64,000 bases of DNA from the NCBI RefSeq assembly GCF_028453695.1, contig NC_135778.1:11654244-11718243 (forward strand). Direction: 5' to 3'. Shown one piece after another: positions 24,365 through 35,180 of this stretch. Made by a program: the position numbers and the translations under genes. Source of the stretch: Augochlora pura (lineage: Eukaryota; Arthropoda; Insecta; Hymenoptera; Halictidae). How positions within the stretch are numbered: position 1 is the stretch's first letter; each line of letters opens with the position of its first letter. The notes beneath the pieces are model-generated. The model was not told where the DNA came from. It made no database searches and saw nothing but the letters and a program-made list of their open reading frames with translations.

Positions 24365-24484
24365 GTTATTAATACAAAGATGAAGTGTCAAATGCATTAT
24401 TAATATAAAGATGAAGTATCAAATGCATTGTTAATAAAAAGATGAAGTATCAAATGCATTATTAATATAAAGATGGATTACCAA
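24365..24484 (+). repeat. 31-bp minisatellite, 4 copies
   Basis: The unit AAAGATGAAGTATCAAATGC plus ATTATTAATAT is repeated at 31-bp spacing (GATGAAG or GATGGA at 24379, 24410, 24441, 24472). The copies are nearly identical. Confidence 0.9.
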
Positions 24485-25708
24485 ACGAACATCTGTGTAC
24501 TATCTCAAGTTACAAAATTTCAAATAATGTTAAAAAGCCATAAAAATCAAAGGAAAATAAAACTGTTCTGAAACTTACGCGAACAAAAAACTAACCTTAT
24601 TGTTTCCAATATAAAATACCCTCGACATTATGATCCACATATTTAAAAATCCAAAGATGAACAAAAACTAAAGATCTCTGTAAAATCCTATCAAAATATG
24701 CTACCCACATTTGTCAACTTCAATCCGAAAGCATCACCGCACGACGTAACAGTTCGCAAATAAAAAAAAAAACTCTCAATATCTACACAAAGAACAAATA
24801 ATATCTGCCACAAATCGCCACAAAATTCCCGAATCAAACGTAAAGTCCTCACCACGTGTCCGAATATGTCCGAAGCCCGGGGAACAGAAAATCGGAGAGA
24901 CCGTTCACCAGGTTGCATCAGTTGTCGAAACACTGGAGTGTGTGCCACGCATCGGTCCGGTCGAGCGAAACCGGAAGTGGAACTGTATCGCGGCAAGAAT
25001 ATTGGCAGCGTGCGCGCGAGGAAGCACGTTCCCCGGTGACACGATCAGGAATTCCGAGCCACGCGTCAAAAGCGTAATCTGTCGAACTGTCGGTAACGAG
25101 TGGAAGGTACGTTTCCTCGGTGGGACGTGTTCGACGCGTGTGCTCGGTTCCGGTGCCGGCGAGGAAACAAGGCCGAGGAGCCTTCGCCGCGGAGAAAAAA
25201 AGTCAAACAACCGGAGAAGAGGAAAGGTTGATGAAAAGCGCACTCACGTTTTTCGGCGGCAGCACGACGACAAAAGGTGGGGAAGAAGAGGAGGTGGGTC
25301 TTTGTCGCAGGTACCGCAGTGTCCTTCGCTTGATCTTCCCTCGGTCACGGCACTGTCCCGCGGCGAAAACGATATATCGCGGACGTGTATCACGCTAGGA
25401 CGAGGCGCAACCAGGCCCGCATGGCACCGCACAGAAAACAACGTGACCGAACCGGGACGAATCACTGTTACGTAGACGGGAGAAATCACGGACGACCGGG
25501 TTCACGATTTTGCCCGGGTGAACTAGGCTGTTTAAGCGCTCGTACGGTTTCGCGCGTCCCGAACAACGAACGTGGGTACGGCCAATCGACGAAGGCAATG
25601 CGTACCCCTCGCGACCCCGTGACGAACTGAGGATCGCGCTGGCGGCGCAGCGCCACCGTGACCCGTGGCGACACCGCCAACTAAACCAGCATCCGTATAT
25701 GTACAATG
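24485..25708. other. AT-rich then CpG-rich block, no gene recognised
   Basis: AT-rich to about 24840, then strongly CpG-rich to 25700. Long frames on both strands overlap (24942-25475 plus, 177 codons; 24905-25243 and 25395-25706 minus). A splice-donor-like AAG/GTACGT occurs at about 25105-25110, but no partner or protein homology was found. A non-coding first exon or promoter is possible but unproved. Confidence 0.4.
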
Positions 25709-27485
25709 TACAGGGTGTTCGGCTGCGTGTGCCGCTATTTTTCGGAGACGAATTACCTGGCTAATTGCTAGGGATAGTACAGAATTCGATTTTTTTTTAT
25801 TTAGACCGTTATTTTTGCTGATTGTTTATTTTAGCGAATTTTATGAATTTTAATTGTTTTACCTGTAACTTTCAATCGAATAACTTTAGTTTATGAATAA
25901 AGCGAAGAAATTATTGTATTGTTTAGTAATAGTGTTAGTGAAATAGTTGCTTGAATGTTGTAATCAAGCGAAACCCTAACATGCTCTTTATAACTAGGAT
26001 GTTGCTTTACTTACAAACCTATATTTATTTTAATACATAAATATTGATAACAGGGGAAAAAAATTTTATTTCGATTAAAGAGAGTTGAATAATGTGTATC
26101 ATAAGTTTGACAGAGATATTATTACGTGGAAAATGTGGGGTTGAATTTGAACTATTTAGTCCGAGATGAGATTAAAACATTGTTCTAGATACACAGTTAT
26201 TACTTATTAAAATTTTAATATATACATCTTATTATGTGCTATTTCTTTTAGTAAATTCTGTAAATTTGTACTATATACCATCTTTGTCAATAAAAGACTG
26301 TTATTCAATTATAACTCGTTCCGATTACTACCGTAGAAACAACGTTCATTATAAAAACCAACTTTAAAAAATAGAAAAATTTATACCTTTCTTAATATTG
26401 TTTACTAAAAATGAAGTAGCAACGAATACAGTTATATTCGAAAAAGAATTCATCCGAATATAATTTTATTTGCATAAGAATTTTGTCACACAGGACTTTT
26501 TACAGAAAATAATTGATTAGAATAAAGATGATAAAATATAAATTGATTTTCATAGTTTATCGATTTATTTCTTCCATATTACTTTCTCGCATTATTCAAA
26601 TATAGAATTCATCGAATTATTCGAATAAATAGAGAGAACAATTTCTGACGAATGATGAATTTGTCGGATAGAATAATCCACTAAAAAGAATTCATTTGGA
26701 TAATTATCCAGTATAAATATTTATTCAAAATAATTTGAATAATGTTAAACTGTGTGGGCAGTCAATGTTAATTTCTAAAAAACAGAAATTGAAATAGAAT
26801 TCCTTGTTTGAAAAATGATTATTGGCAAAGAAAAAAACGTAAAATTCCTATATTTGAAACGGAAAAAATAAAACATGAAAAAAATCTAAAACACTGGTGC
26901 AAGATAAATTTATTTTCAAGATAAAATTGAGTTCAAAGCATAAGCGATCATCATTAGCGATTATTCATCATTCGAACGCAAGTAGGTCTGAATCTAATTA
27001 GTTATGCAGTAGCATTCGAAACTCATAAAATGAAACTCCAATCGTTTTCTTTCCCTCGCATACGTCAGTTGCATATTAATACTTCCATTCAAGCTGAAGT
27101 TGAACGCAATAAATAACTTCAAATATTTTTATAAAATAAAATATTACAAGTGAATTAAAATATGAAGCTATTTCCAACAAATTACTTTTTCTTTAACAGT
27201 TATACCATTTCTTTATGCTTAAGCGAGACTAACTTTATTAAAAACCAATGATTGTTAAAACATTTTTAGACATTTTTACATTATATCACTTTTACAAACA
27301 TTATTAAATTATAACAATTTTTTAACATTTGTATACAATGTTATTTTCACAGCCAGACAAATTGTCAAATCAAAAGTTGTTTACATAAAGTCTTCACCCT
27401 AATTTCTTCTTTTCCGATTTTTCCTTCGTTCGGTTGGAAAACTCACCCCCTGAAATATTTAGTGCGCGTAGCCGAACACCCTGTA
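25709..27485. mobile_element. TA-flanked inverted-repeat element, 1773 bp, AT-rich interior
   Basis: The left end (after TA at 25709-25710) is CAGGGTGTTCGGCTGCG. The right end, read in reverse complement (before TA at 27484-27485), is CAGGGTGTTCGGCTACG. The outer 17 bp match at 16 positions, with weaker similarity beyond. The interior is AT-rich without an open frame over 60 codons, while both immediate flanks are CpG-rich, as expected if AT-rich DNA inserted into a GC-rich block. TA flanks fit the Tc1/mariner superfamily. The family is not identified, and two unrelated solo ends cannot be ruled out. Confidence 0.6.
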
Positions 27486-29380
27486 TACCCGCCGCTGCAA
27501 ACCAGCACACGCGACGACCAAGGACGATCTTCCAAGTTCGCCAGAGTTTTGCCTCCTCGTCCTTTGCGTTTTCGTCACACCTGACGAGAGCCGTCGGCTC
27601 GTAACGCGATCCTCCGAGTAATCTGATCTTGATGATTTTGCATGCAGGTCTGTGATTTTGCATCCGTGATGGGATCTTGGGGGATGTCGGGATTGAATGG
27701 CGGAGGGTAACTGACGAATCTGTAGCTGAAACGATGCCTGCATTATGCAGTATTGTACGTGATAATTTCACCCTCTCCTATTTTATCTACGATCACATTT
27801 CATCGTACCTGTAGCTACGTACGTTCCCGGATTATTTCACCCCTCGCGCATCGAGATTGAATAACTTCGCTTACCCGGTGAAATATTAAGTATAGAATAT
27901 TAATAACCACCGATGGATGTTCATTAATATAACGTTTGCGTTTCTTGGCACAATACGTGGCGCAACAACTATGTTTCGATATAAATCGATTTGGAAATTC
28001 AACGTTTCTCCACTTACTTTCCGACGTCGATTCACCTCTACCATTTTCCTAGCAATTCGGAAACGCACATTTTATTTCTAGAACACACGAAACTTATTTT
28101 CGGAAACAGGATATCGTATTTGTTATTTCTCTCTGTATTGTTCCAAGGTTTTTCATCGTTGACAAATGCAGTATTGCCATATACATGTATGAAGAGCGCG
28201 CTGCGAGGACGTAGTCTCCACGGACCGCTCGACATTTGTTGACTTTCTGTACTTCGTAATAAGTATTTACTTGCGCAAGGTCCGGTTATTTACAATGTTT
28301 GCCGGCCGGGTTTTTAATCCAGCAAGTGTAACTCGTAAACCGGCGACATTTATGCACCCACCCGTCGTTACACAAATTTCATAAAACGTAGAAACACCAT
28401 AGAATTTAATACGAGATCGCGCCTATGCTTTATTTAACTTCAACGTCCCCGACTTTGCTACCGACGATTTAAATATGTCAAAACGCGTTTGTTCTAATTA
28501 ATTCGTCTGCGCTTTCGTATGCGCGTGTCTACAGAAACGATCGCAACGTGATAAAGGAATTACCACGTCGCCTGAAGGCATGTCTCAATCAATCAGCGAG
28601 AATCGCCTTTCACGAGCAATCATTTCGTTCCTTCGTTCCCGGCGCTAGTTGAAACCGTCAGCGAATTTTCGAAATTCGAGCACGGCGCGCCCCGCAGTTT
28701 CATACAATTTTTACTTTTCAATTTTTTCGTTATGCAACATTCGACAAATGTATTTTTACGGAACAAAATTTTTACGATCGTCCGTGCTTTTTCCCCCGTG
28801 TTTCCCCAGTTTCCGAATTTTTCTTTATTTTCTTTTTTTTTTTTTGTTTTTCGTTCCTCCCGTTACAATGAATTCGAGTTGCAGCACCCGGCCCGCCCGA
28901 TATTACTCCTTTTTCATGACTGTAACCCCCGTGTAGAGGAGAAACCACGTCGCACGCAGGCCTCCTTCCTGCGCGCATTTTACGATTCACGGTAGACCCC
29001 GAGGTCTGATTCGGTTCGTCTGGCGCGACGAATGTCAAACGTCGACGCGAACATTCAAGCCGCTCTGTGGAGGAACGAACGGACCGTGTAAGAGGATTCC
29101 TTTCAAAAATCTAACCTTGGGACATCCCGCGCGAAGGATGTTTTGACACGGTAAAATGGAGGAAATATTAAACTTTGACATGCTGTTCACCGAGAACCGA
29201 ATCGATTGTTTTGACAGAACAAATTGTGTCCGATCTGCTCTGTTCACCGTAGAGGCAAACGCGGGGAAAGAGTCGGAAGTGAAACGTTCGAAATAATACA
29301 ACAGCCCCCCCATTTTCTACGCGTTTCTTACCTTTGGCAAAATTGCCGAATTCGCATCGTCTAGTTTGTAATACGTACAA
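27486..29380. other. Non-coding stretch, no gene recognised
   Basis: GC-rich 27486-27740 and 28590-29080, AT-rich between. The largest frame (27394-27771 minus, 125 codons) runs across the right terminus of the preceding element and so cannot be an ordinary gene. A poly-T/C tract at 28820-28860 creates a phenylalanine-rich chance frame. Confidence 0.45.
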
Positions 29381-30827
29381 CAGTGGGCCGCATTAATATT
29401 CGGACGCCATCGTATTTGAGAAATTTTTACTCCGTATCTTTACTGTTTGTTGATTTAATGAATTTATAGTTTTTTTTAATATGTGAGATCACTTACTTTA
29501 GATTCTACAAACATAAGTTTTATTGGCATAATTTGTATGGTTTTATTGTTAATTGATATTAAATGAACTAGTGCTTAATTCTGACGACACAAAAATATTC
29601 TGACATTCCATACACTTTGTAGTTTAAGTGCCTGTTAAGATGAATACTTTGCCTGATGGCAATGCTTGCAAACATATGATGTAAGCATTATCTTATAGAA
29701 TTAGTTTCAATTCAAATCTTGTTCGTGTTGCACATATTAGGAGTGGATATGCCACGTAAAGAGAATAATACCTCGTTTAATGTACGTCAACTTGTTATTT
29801 ATCATCGCGAAAAAGGGAAGTCGTATAGAGAAATCGGGACATTATTAAATTTGAGCAAGAGCACTCTTGCGGACATTGTACGAAAATATAATCGTGAGGA
29901 TAGAATTGTATCTATCCCTCAAAAAGGTCGTCTAAAGTTACTTAACGATCACAATAAACGTAATGTTATTAGGAAAATAAAAGTCGACCCTAAGTGTCAC
30001 AAAATTGACAGCAGAGTTTTTTGAGGTGTCCAGCAAGAAGATTCATCCCGAGACAGTTCGTCGGATGCTTCATGAAGATGGATATCATGGCAGAGTTGCC
30101 CGAAAAAAGCCATATATGAACGATATTAATTGAAAGAAGCGATTACTCTTCGCTAAAGAATACACTTCTAAAGAAGAAACATGGTGGAAAGATGTAATTT
30201 TTGCAGTCGAAAGCAAATATAATATTTTCGGGTCTGATAAGAGCTTCTTACTAAGAATCTTAAACCAACGTTGAAACACCGTGAAGGAAGTGTGATGGTT
30301 TGGAGTTTTGTCTCAGCTGCTGGAGTGGGTGAATCAGTTTTTATTGATCGAATTTTATACAAAAATAAATATTTAAATATTTTGAAACAAAATTTACTAT
30401 AAAGTGCTATTAATATGGACATTCGTAACGATTTTAAATTTTATCAAGATGATGACCCCAAACATAAATCGCGTATAGTTCAAGAATATTTATTATATAA
30501 TTCCTCAAAAGTATTGAAAACTCCTCCAGAATCACCAGATCTAAATCTGATTGAAAATTTATGGGATTATCTAGATCGTCGAATCAGAATGTCGTCAAAA
30601 AGGTCCAAAGAAGAATTAAAATTGCGATTAACCGAAGAATGATCAAGTATTCCATCAGAATATTTAAATAATATTATTTCTAGTATGCCTAAACGATTAA
30701 ACCATGTTATTAGGCAAAAGGGTAATCCAATGAAGTATTAACAACGATTTATTTTTGTTAAAGTATATGTGTATTCTTAATGACCAGACTAATTTGTAAA
30801 GTGTCCGAATATTAATGCGGCTTACTG
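29381..30827 (+). mobile_element. Tc1-like transposon, copy 1, with collapsed right inverted repeat
   Basis: The left end CAGTGGGCCGCATTAATATT and the right end (reverse complement CAGTAAGCCGCATTAATATT, before TA at 30828-30829) match the second copy at 59289-60947. The left inverted repeat is long (about 225 bp) with an outer and an inner copy of a TATTCGGACA-like direct repeat. The right repeat is reduced to about 27 bp, because 197 bp between two GTGTCCGAATATT motifs are missing. The left flank reads AA instead of TA. The transposase is broken, so the element is inactive. Confidence 0.9.
29749..30741 (+). pseudogene. Tc1-like transposase, broken (copy 1)
   Basis: The family cuts and pastes Tc1 elements at TA sites. 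The ATG at 29749 (residues MPRK) opens a paired-like DNA-binding region with two helix-turn-helix parts (SYREIGTLLNLSKSTLADIV, then a basic KGRLK hinge). Frame 1 stops at 30022-30024. The gene continues in the +1 frame (TAEFFEVSSKKIHPETVRRM, about 30012 onward), with an in-frame TGA at 30131-30133 where a Trp is expected. The first catalytic Asp is Val (FAVESKYNIF, codon 30206-30208). 31 bp are missing near 30237 relative to copy 2. The later part keeps QDDDPKH and, after 34 intervening residues, SPDLNLIENLW, the DD34E spacing. It ends near 30741. An ATG-initiated frame at 30415-30642 is the tail of this gene. Confidence 0.88.
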
Positions 30828-32074
30828 TAGCTAATTTTCATTTACATATTTCTCTTTAGAAAATAGAATACTTTCTCATTCTTTAGAGCGAGTGATTTGA
30901 TTATTTTAACCCGTCGCGATTATTATGTTAACTCTCAGCCATCAAATCTATTTATGTTTTTACCTTTAAAACGAGATAAAAAATCAATCTTGTAAAATTA
31001 AAACATATTATTATGTTATTATACTTGAACTTTAAGAAAGAATTAATAAATTTTGACTTTCCTAATCTTTTAACTTTCCTTAATCTTGTATAATATGTAT
31101 CGCTGTTCATTCAACGAAAAAATTACAACGTAGTCTGACTGGTCAATCTCCGTACAATCTATACTCTTATTACACGAATAATTGGTGAAATTGTTATTAT
31201 AGAATAAAATCAAATCGAAACTCGACGATTCTGCTTATAACCATGCATTTTTACTGTCCGATGACCAATGGCGAGTGTCTGCGCATGACCCAGTCTGTTT
31301 CTACTTCGAAAACCTATAGTTCGCTTAAGCCGATTACGGCGATGAATTTATTAATACTCAGCTGGAATTGTGTTAATCTCGTAACATAAATACTGGGGTA
31401 GGATTTTACCGTGAGCCCATTAGAAGAAAAGATTCAGTACACGTAAAAGATCCTACAATATTTTAATTTATACGCGTGCGAAGGTACATATCTGCCCTTT
31501 AATCCAGAGTGTTGGCAAATATAACGAACGAGTGTCAGATTTCAAATACAACTGCATCTTTCAGTTTCTTAATTTATCAGCGAGACGGATGACAACATTC
31601 ATAATTATATTCACTCTTTACTCGATTTTTCGCAAGATTCATTTAATTTGTATAGTAAACAGTAAATTTGTTAGAAAGTAATTTAACTCTTTTGAAGCAG
31701 AATGATTGTTCTAACTATAATTGATCCCGAAAAATTTTCTGTTTGTGCATAAATGCATAGAAGGAGAGTTTCTATGGATTTATAATTGCGTTCATAGAAC
31801 AAAAAATTGTGCAATATATTTAAATGTGTACTGTAAACTTTTTCGCGTATTTAACTGTCTCAGTAGGATAAATATAATAATAACTCGCGACATACAAAGG
31901 TTTCGTGATCAATTCCTAACTAGAATTGTTTCCATTCCTGAAAAAGTAAAAACTTTCTATTCGTGCATAAATATATAGAACTTATTGCGTGCATAGAACT
32001 GAAAAGGTAAAAGTCGAAAAATTAATGTTACATCGGAACCAATAAAAAGTTTCTATAGTTTGATCCAAGCTCTG
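30828..32074. other. AT-rich non-coding stretch, nothing recognised
   Basis: No frame over 85 codons and no recognised repeat. A TTAA followed by CCCGTCGCG at 30907-30919 resembles a piggyBac-like left end, but no matching right end or interior was found. Confidence 0.45.
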
Positions 32075-32127
32075 GTAGAAATCCCTGTCACGAGTCGGAC
32101 CCGTCAAAGTACGACAAGGAGTCGAGA
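32075..32127 (+). mobile_element. Right-end fragment of the 21327-21593 type MITE
   Basis: GAAATCCCTGTCACGAGTC followed by GTCAAAGTACGACAAGGAGT matches the last ~50 bp of the element at 21327-21593 (GAAATCCCTATGACGAGCC and onward). The final TTAA is lost. Confidence 0.5.
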
Positions 32128-34112
32128 AGAGCGGGATCGCGAGCAGCAGAATCAGCCCCGTTAATTAAAAGAATAATTTCAGCGTTCGCGTATGCCGTCC
32201 GCAGGCGCGACCATTAATAATTCGATGACCAATACTGAAATGAGAATTTACGGTGACGCTCGGGCTTTGAATGTCAATTTTCGCGTCTCTGATTGCACGG
32301 CCGTTTCTGAAACGTCGCGTCGGCGTGCGTCGCGGTGACGCGATAGAGAACAATATTGCCCGGCTATGAATCAAGCATACCCACTCAAGGTATTGCGCCC
32401 GAACTGCCTTGCGTATGATAATGCGAGTCGATAGTGCGAAATCACTTCAGAGAATCAATCAGCGAACGTGCCGCGAACGTCTGAGGGGAGAACGCAAGAC
32501 GTAGTTCCGTCTACGGAGTCGACACGCGCATGCATGCGCGCCATACAACGCATCGTTGAAGCACTTTAAGCGAACGCTGACCTTACGACGTATAAACCTC
32601 TAATCCCATTTGACTCGACGTCTTTGACAGTTCCTCTAACTCGTTCCGAGAAGCTACCCTGCCACCGTACACGCCAGCGTGAAACCGACAGCTTACGCGA
32701 ACAGAGCGGCGCCTCGTGCCCTCGGATCACTGGGTCACCGGCGATCAATTTTTGCATTTGCCCCTTCAACGACACTACCACACGGCCTTCTTAAGTGCCA
32801 CCAATCATATGCGCTAACTTGCATTCGAGACACATGTCATTGCAGTGCACGCACTGTGGACAAACATCGCTGTATAACTTCGTTCGCACGAACGAGTTTT
32901 CATTCGCCGTCTGATATATTTATTCGGAATTCAGTCTCTACGTGGAATTTTAGAGGCGGATAAACTGGATTTCCATTACCGAATGAATGTCTAATTTGCA
33001 TTTCAATTGTTCGAATTTTCTGTACAGTTTAAATACCGTCACTTGAAGAAAAAACAAAAAGTTTAATATACATACATATACGTTTGAATGCTATTTCGAT
33101 TATTTTATTATTATCTACGGTATAAGTTATTAATTACAGTATAAATTAAGAATTAAGTTAGCCACGTGGACTCATTCGAACTCTATCTGGTGCATTTCCA
33201 AATGAATCGTTTGTCTCAAGGTTGTGCAGAATTCACTTATGCTATTAATATATTAATAAAATTGTGCACTGTATTTAAATTTACACTGAGAATTTAGTCA
33301 CATATTTAACCGTTTTAGTAAAAGAAGTACAATAGTAAAACTCGCGACATACAAAAAATGATGTGATTAATTCAGACGCCGCTCTTTTGCGCATAAGTTT
33401 CGAGCGTCGTAACGCTTCGTTTCTTTCGCATGGGATGTAAACAGAAAGGTGAAATAAGATTTCCACGGAGTAATTTCTCCCTGATAAGTGGCCGGCGAGT
33501 TCGGCTTATCCGGCAACTGGAAGAGGCGAAGCCGGAATTGTTCCCGCGAAGTACGCCGTCATTACACTCCCTCCTTTCTTCCGGGAGCTTAGATTTAGTG
33601 GCGTGCGCAAAATAAATGCTCTCGGTGGAGCGAACAACAAGAATCATTTTTTACTGTTCCCAGAGACTTATTCGACCGTGAGAAGGCGCACCGCTGGCTT
33701 TCAGATTCCCCATCAAAGCGCGCGCCTTTAATTGAACGGTCCCATTCGCTTCTCGGCCAAAACGGGGCACAATTTCCGAATTTACGGGAACAACCGAAGC
33801 TTCGTATTAACGCGGAATGCGAAAATATGGCGGGAATAATGTCCATTAGCGGAGGGATAATCTGGATACAGTGTAAACGTTAATACAGTCCGCGAAATTT
33901 CTATAAGATTAGCATTTTTAATGTAGCGACACATAATATTAGCACCGGTAAAGGATGGTTTTGAACTGGCAAAACAAGACTGAAAAAGGAGGAAAATTGT
34001 GTAGGAAGTATGAAAGTAATCACGTATTTGTGATAAGTAAATATAACATTTTACTGTACAGAGAACAAACGAACATTTTATAAGAACAGTGAATAAATCA
34101 TTAGAAAGAATC
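32128..34112. other. Two GC-rich blocks with AT-rich spacer, no gene recognised
   Basis: GC-rich 32128-32960 and 33370-33860. Overlapping frames on opposite strands at 32566-32963 and 33372-33846 have no recognisable domains. Confidence 0.45.
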
Positions 34113-34272
34113 TTAACCCATAGCAGTCGAGTGGCGCCTCTGAGGTGCCAATGAAAATCGTTATATCATTTCCAAAATAATTTTGACATTATTAAAGACC
34201 AGAGGAAATGCAGCTGATTAAAATAGTTATTTTAGATCCAGGCTTAAAATGGCCTGGAGTACAAAGGGTTAA
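34113..34272 (-). mobile_element. Short piggyBac-like MITE (152 bp), internally deleted
   Basis: TTAA (34113-34116), left CCCATAGCAGTCGAG, right CTGGAGTACAAAGGG, TTAA (34269-34272). In reverse complement the order of blocks matches 21597-21786, with an interior deletion. The terminal repeat is imperfect (CCCATAGCAGTCGAG against CCCTTTGTACTCCAG). Confidence 0.75.
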
Positions 34273-34749
34273 TACTGTAAATTTATTCTTGTCTTTATTT
34301 TACTCCACATCGCTCTAATTGCTTTTTCGAATTCCTTTGTGTTGTTGCATTGTTTCCAGCTTTTCTGTACAGATCTTGATAAAATTGCTCACGAGTTACC
34401 GATTGATTTTTAATGAGCGAACGAGCTGGCCGCTAATAAGAGGCAAATCTTTTTGCCGAAACCACTCGAGCGTCTTTTTGGAAACTTGCACTGCTGTGCT
34501 ATCGCGTTGAAAAATAATATTACCGGCATATTATATTTCGATAAACGGAATTGCACGATTCCCTAATATACCAATATAGTTTTCAGTATTCATTTTTGTA
34601 GCAATTTTACAAATTGGCGTTTTTAAAATGTAACATCATCTACGTTAAAATTTTTATTAAATGTAATAGAGTTATTTGTACGCAAGTGATGCTAATAGTG
34701 ATAACACTATGCAGATAGAACACTGGATAAATACCGTCATAAAATCAAA
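34273..34749. other. AT-rich non-coding stretch, nothing recognised
   Basis: One 63-codon frame without a motif. The far part may belong to the diverged tail of the next element. Confidence 0.4.
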
Positions 34750-35180
34750 TTAGTAATTGTCCTACACTAGTGAAACACGACGAAGAAGGAAGATTGTAGT
34801 GACAATTCTTGATCCCCCTTATACTTTCGAAAATATCGACATGTCTTAGTCAAATAATTATTAATGAATAATAAGTTATAATTATATGATTGTTACAGTC
34901 GTTATTAAGTTAATATATACAAAAATGATTGGCTAGTGTAGTTGTGATTTGTAGCAGTTACATTGATTACGTGAAATCGAGAACGCATAATTAGTTCTCA
35001 ATTTATTTACAAAATTTAAATTAGAATACGACATGATCTATTCTAGGCAAAAATGTATCAACTATTGAAATATGTATTTTATTAAGTGAAAAAGTCATTG
35101 CCTTATTTTTATTAATTTTTTAGGATAATAGCCAGTCACTGTATACGGGTCAACATCTGTGCACGCTACCCTATAGCGTA
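34750..35180 (-). mobile_element. Second copy of the 7525-8176 element, minus strand, truncated
   Basis: In reverse complement it starts with TAGGGTAGCGTGCACAG (near 35175) and TATACAGTGACTGGC. It then follows the 7525 copy through GATTTCACGTAATCAATGTA, ATTATTTGACTAA, a GGGGGATCAAGAATTGTC block and CACTAGTGTA. The distal ~200 bp and the right terminal repeat of the other copy are not recognisable, so this copy is shorter or diverged. Confidence 0.6.

Noticed and set aside
24942..25706. 177-codon plus frame and 103-112 codon minus frames in a CpG-rich block
   Set aside because: Opposing long frames with arginine/glycine-rich content and no recognisable motif. A donor-like AAG/GTACGT alone does not support an exon.
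27394..27771. 125-codon minus frame
   Set aside because: It crosses the right terminus of the 25711-27483 element, so it cannot be an ordinary host gene and has no domain.
30907..30925. TTAA followed by CCCGTCGCG, resembling a piggyBac-like end
   Set aside because: No matching right end and no interior similarity to other copies.
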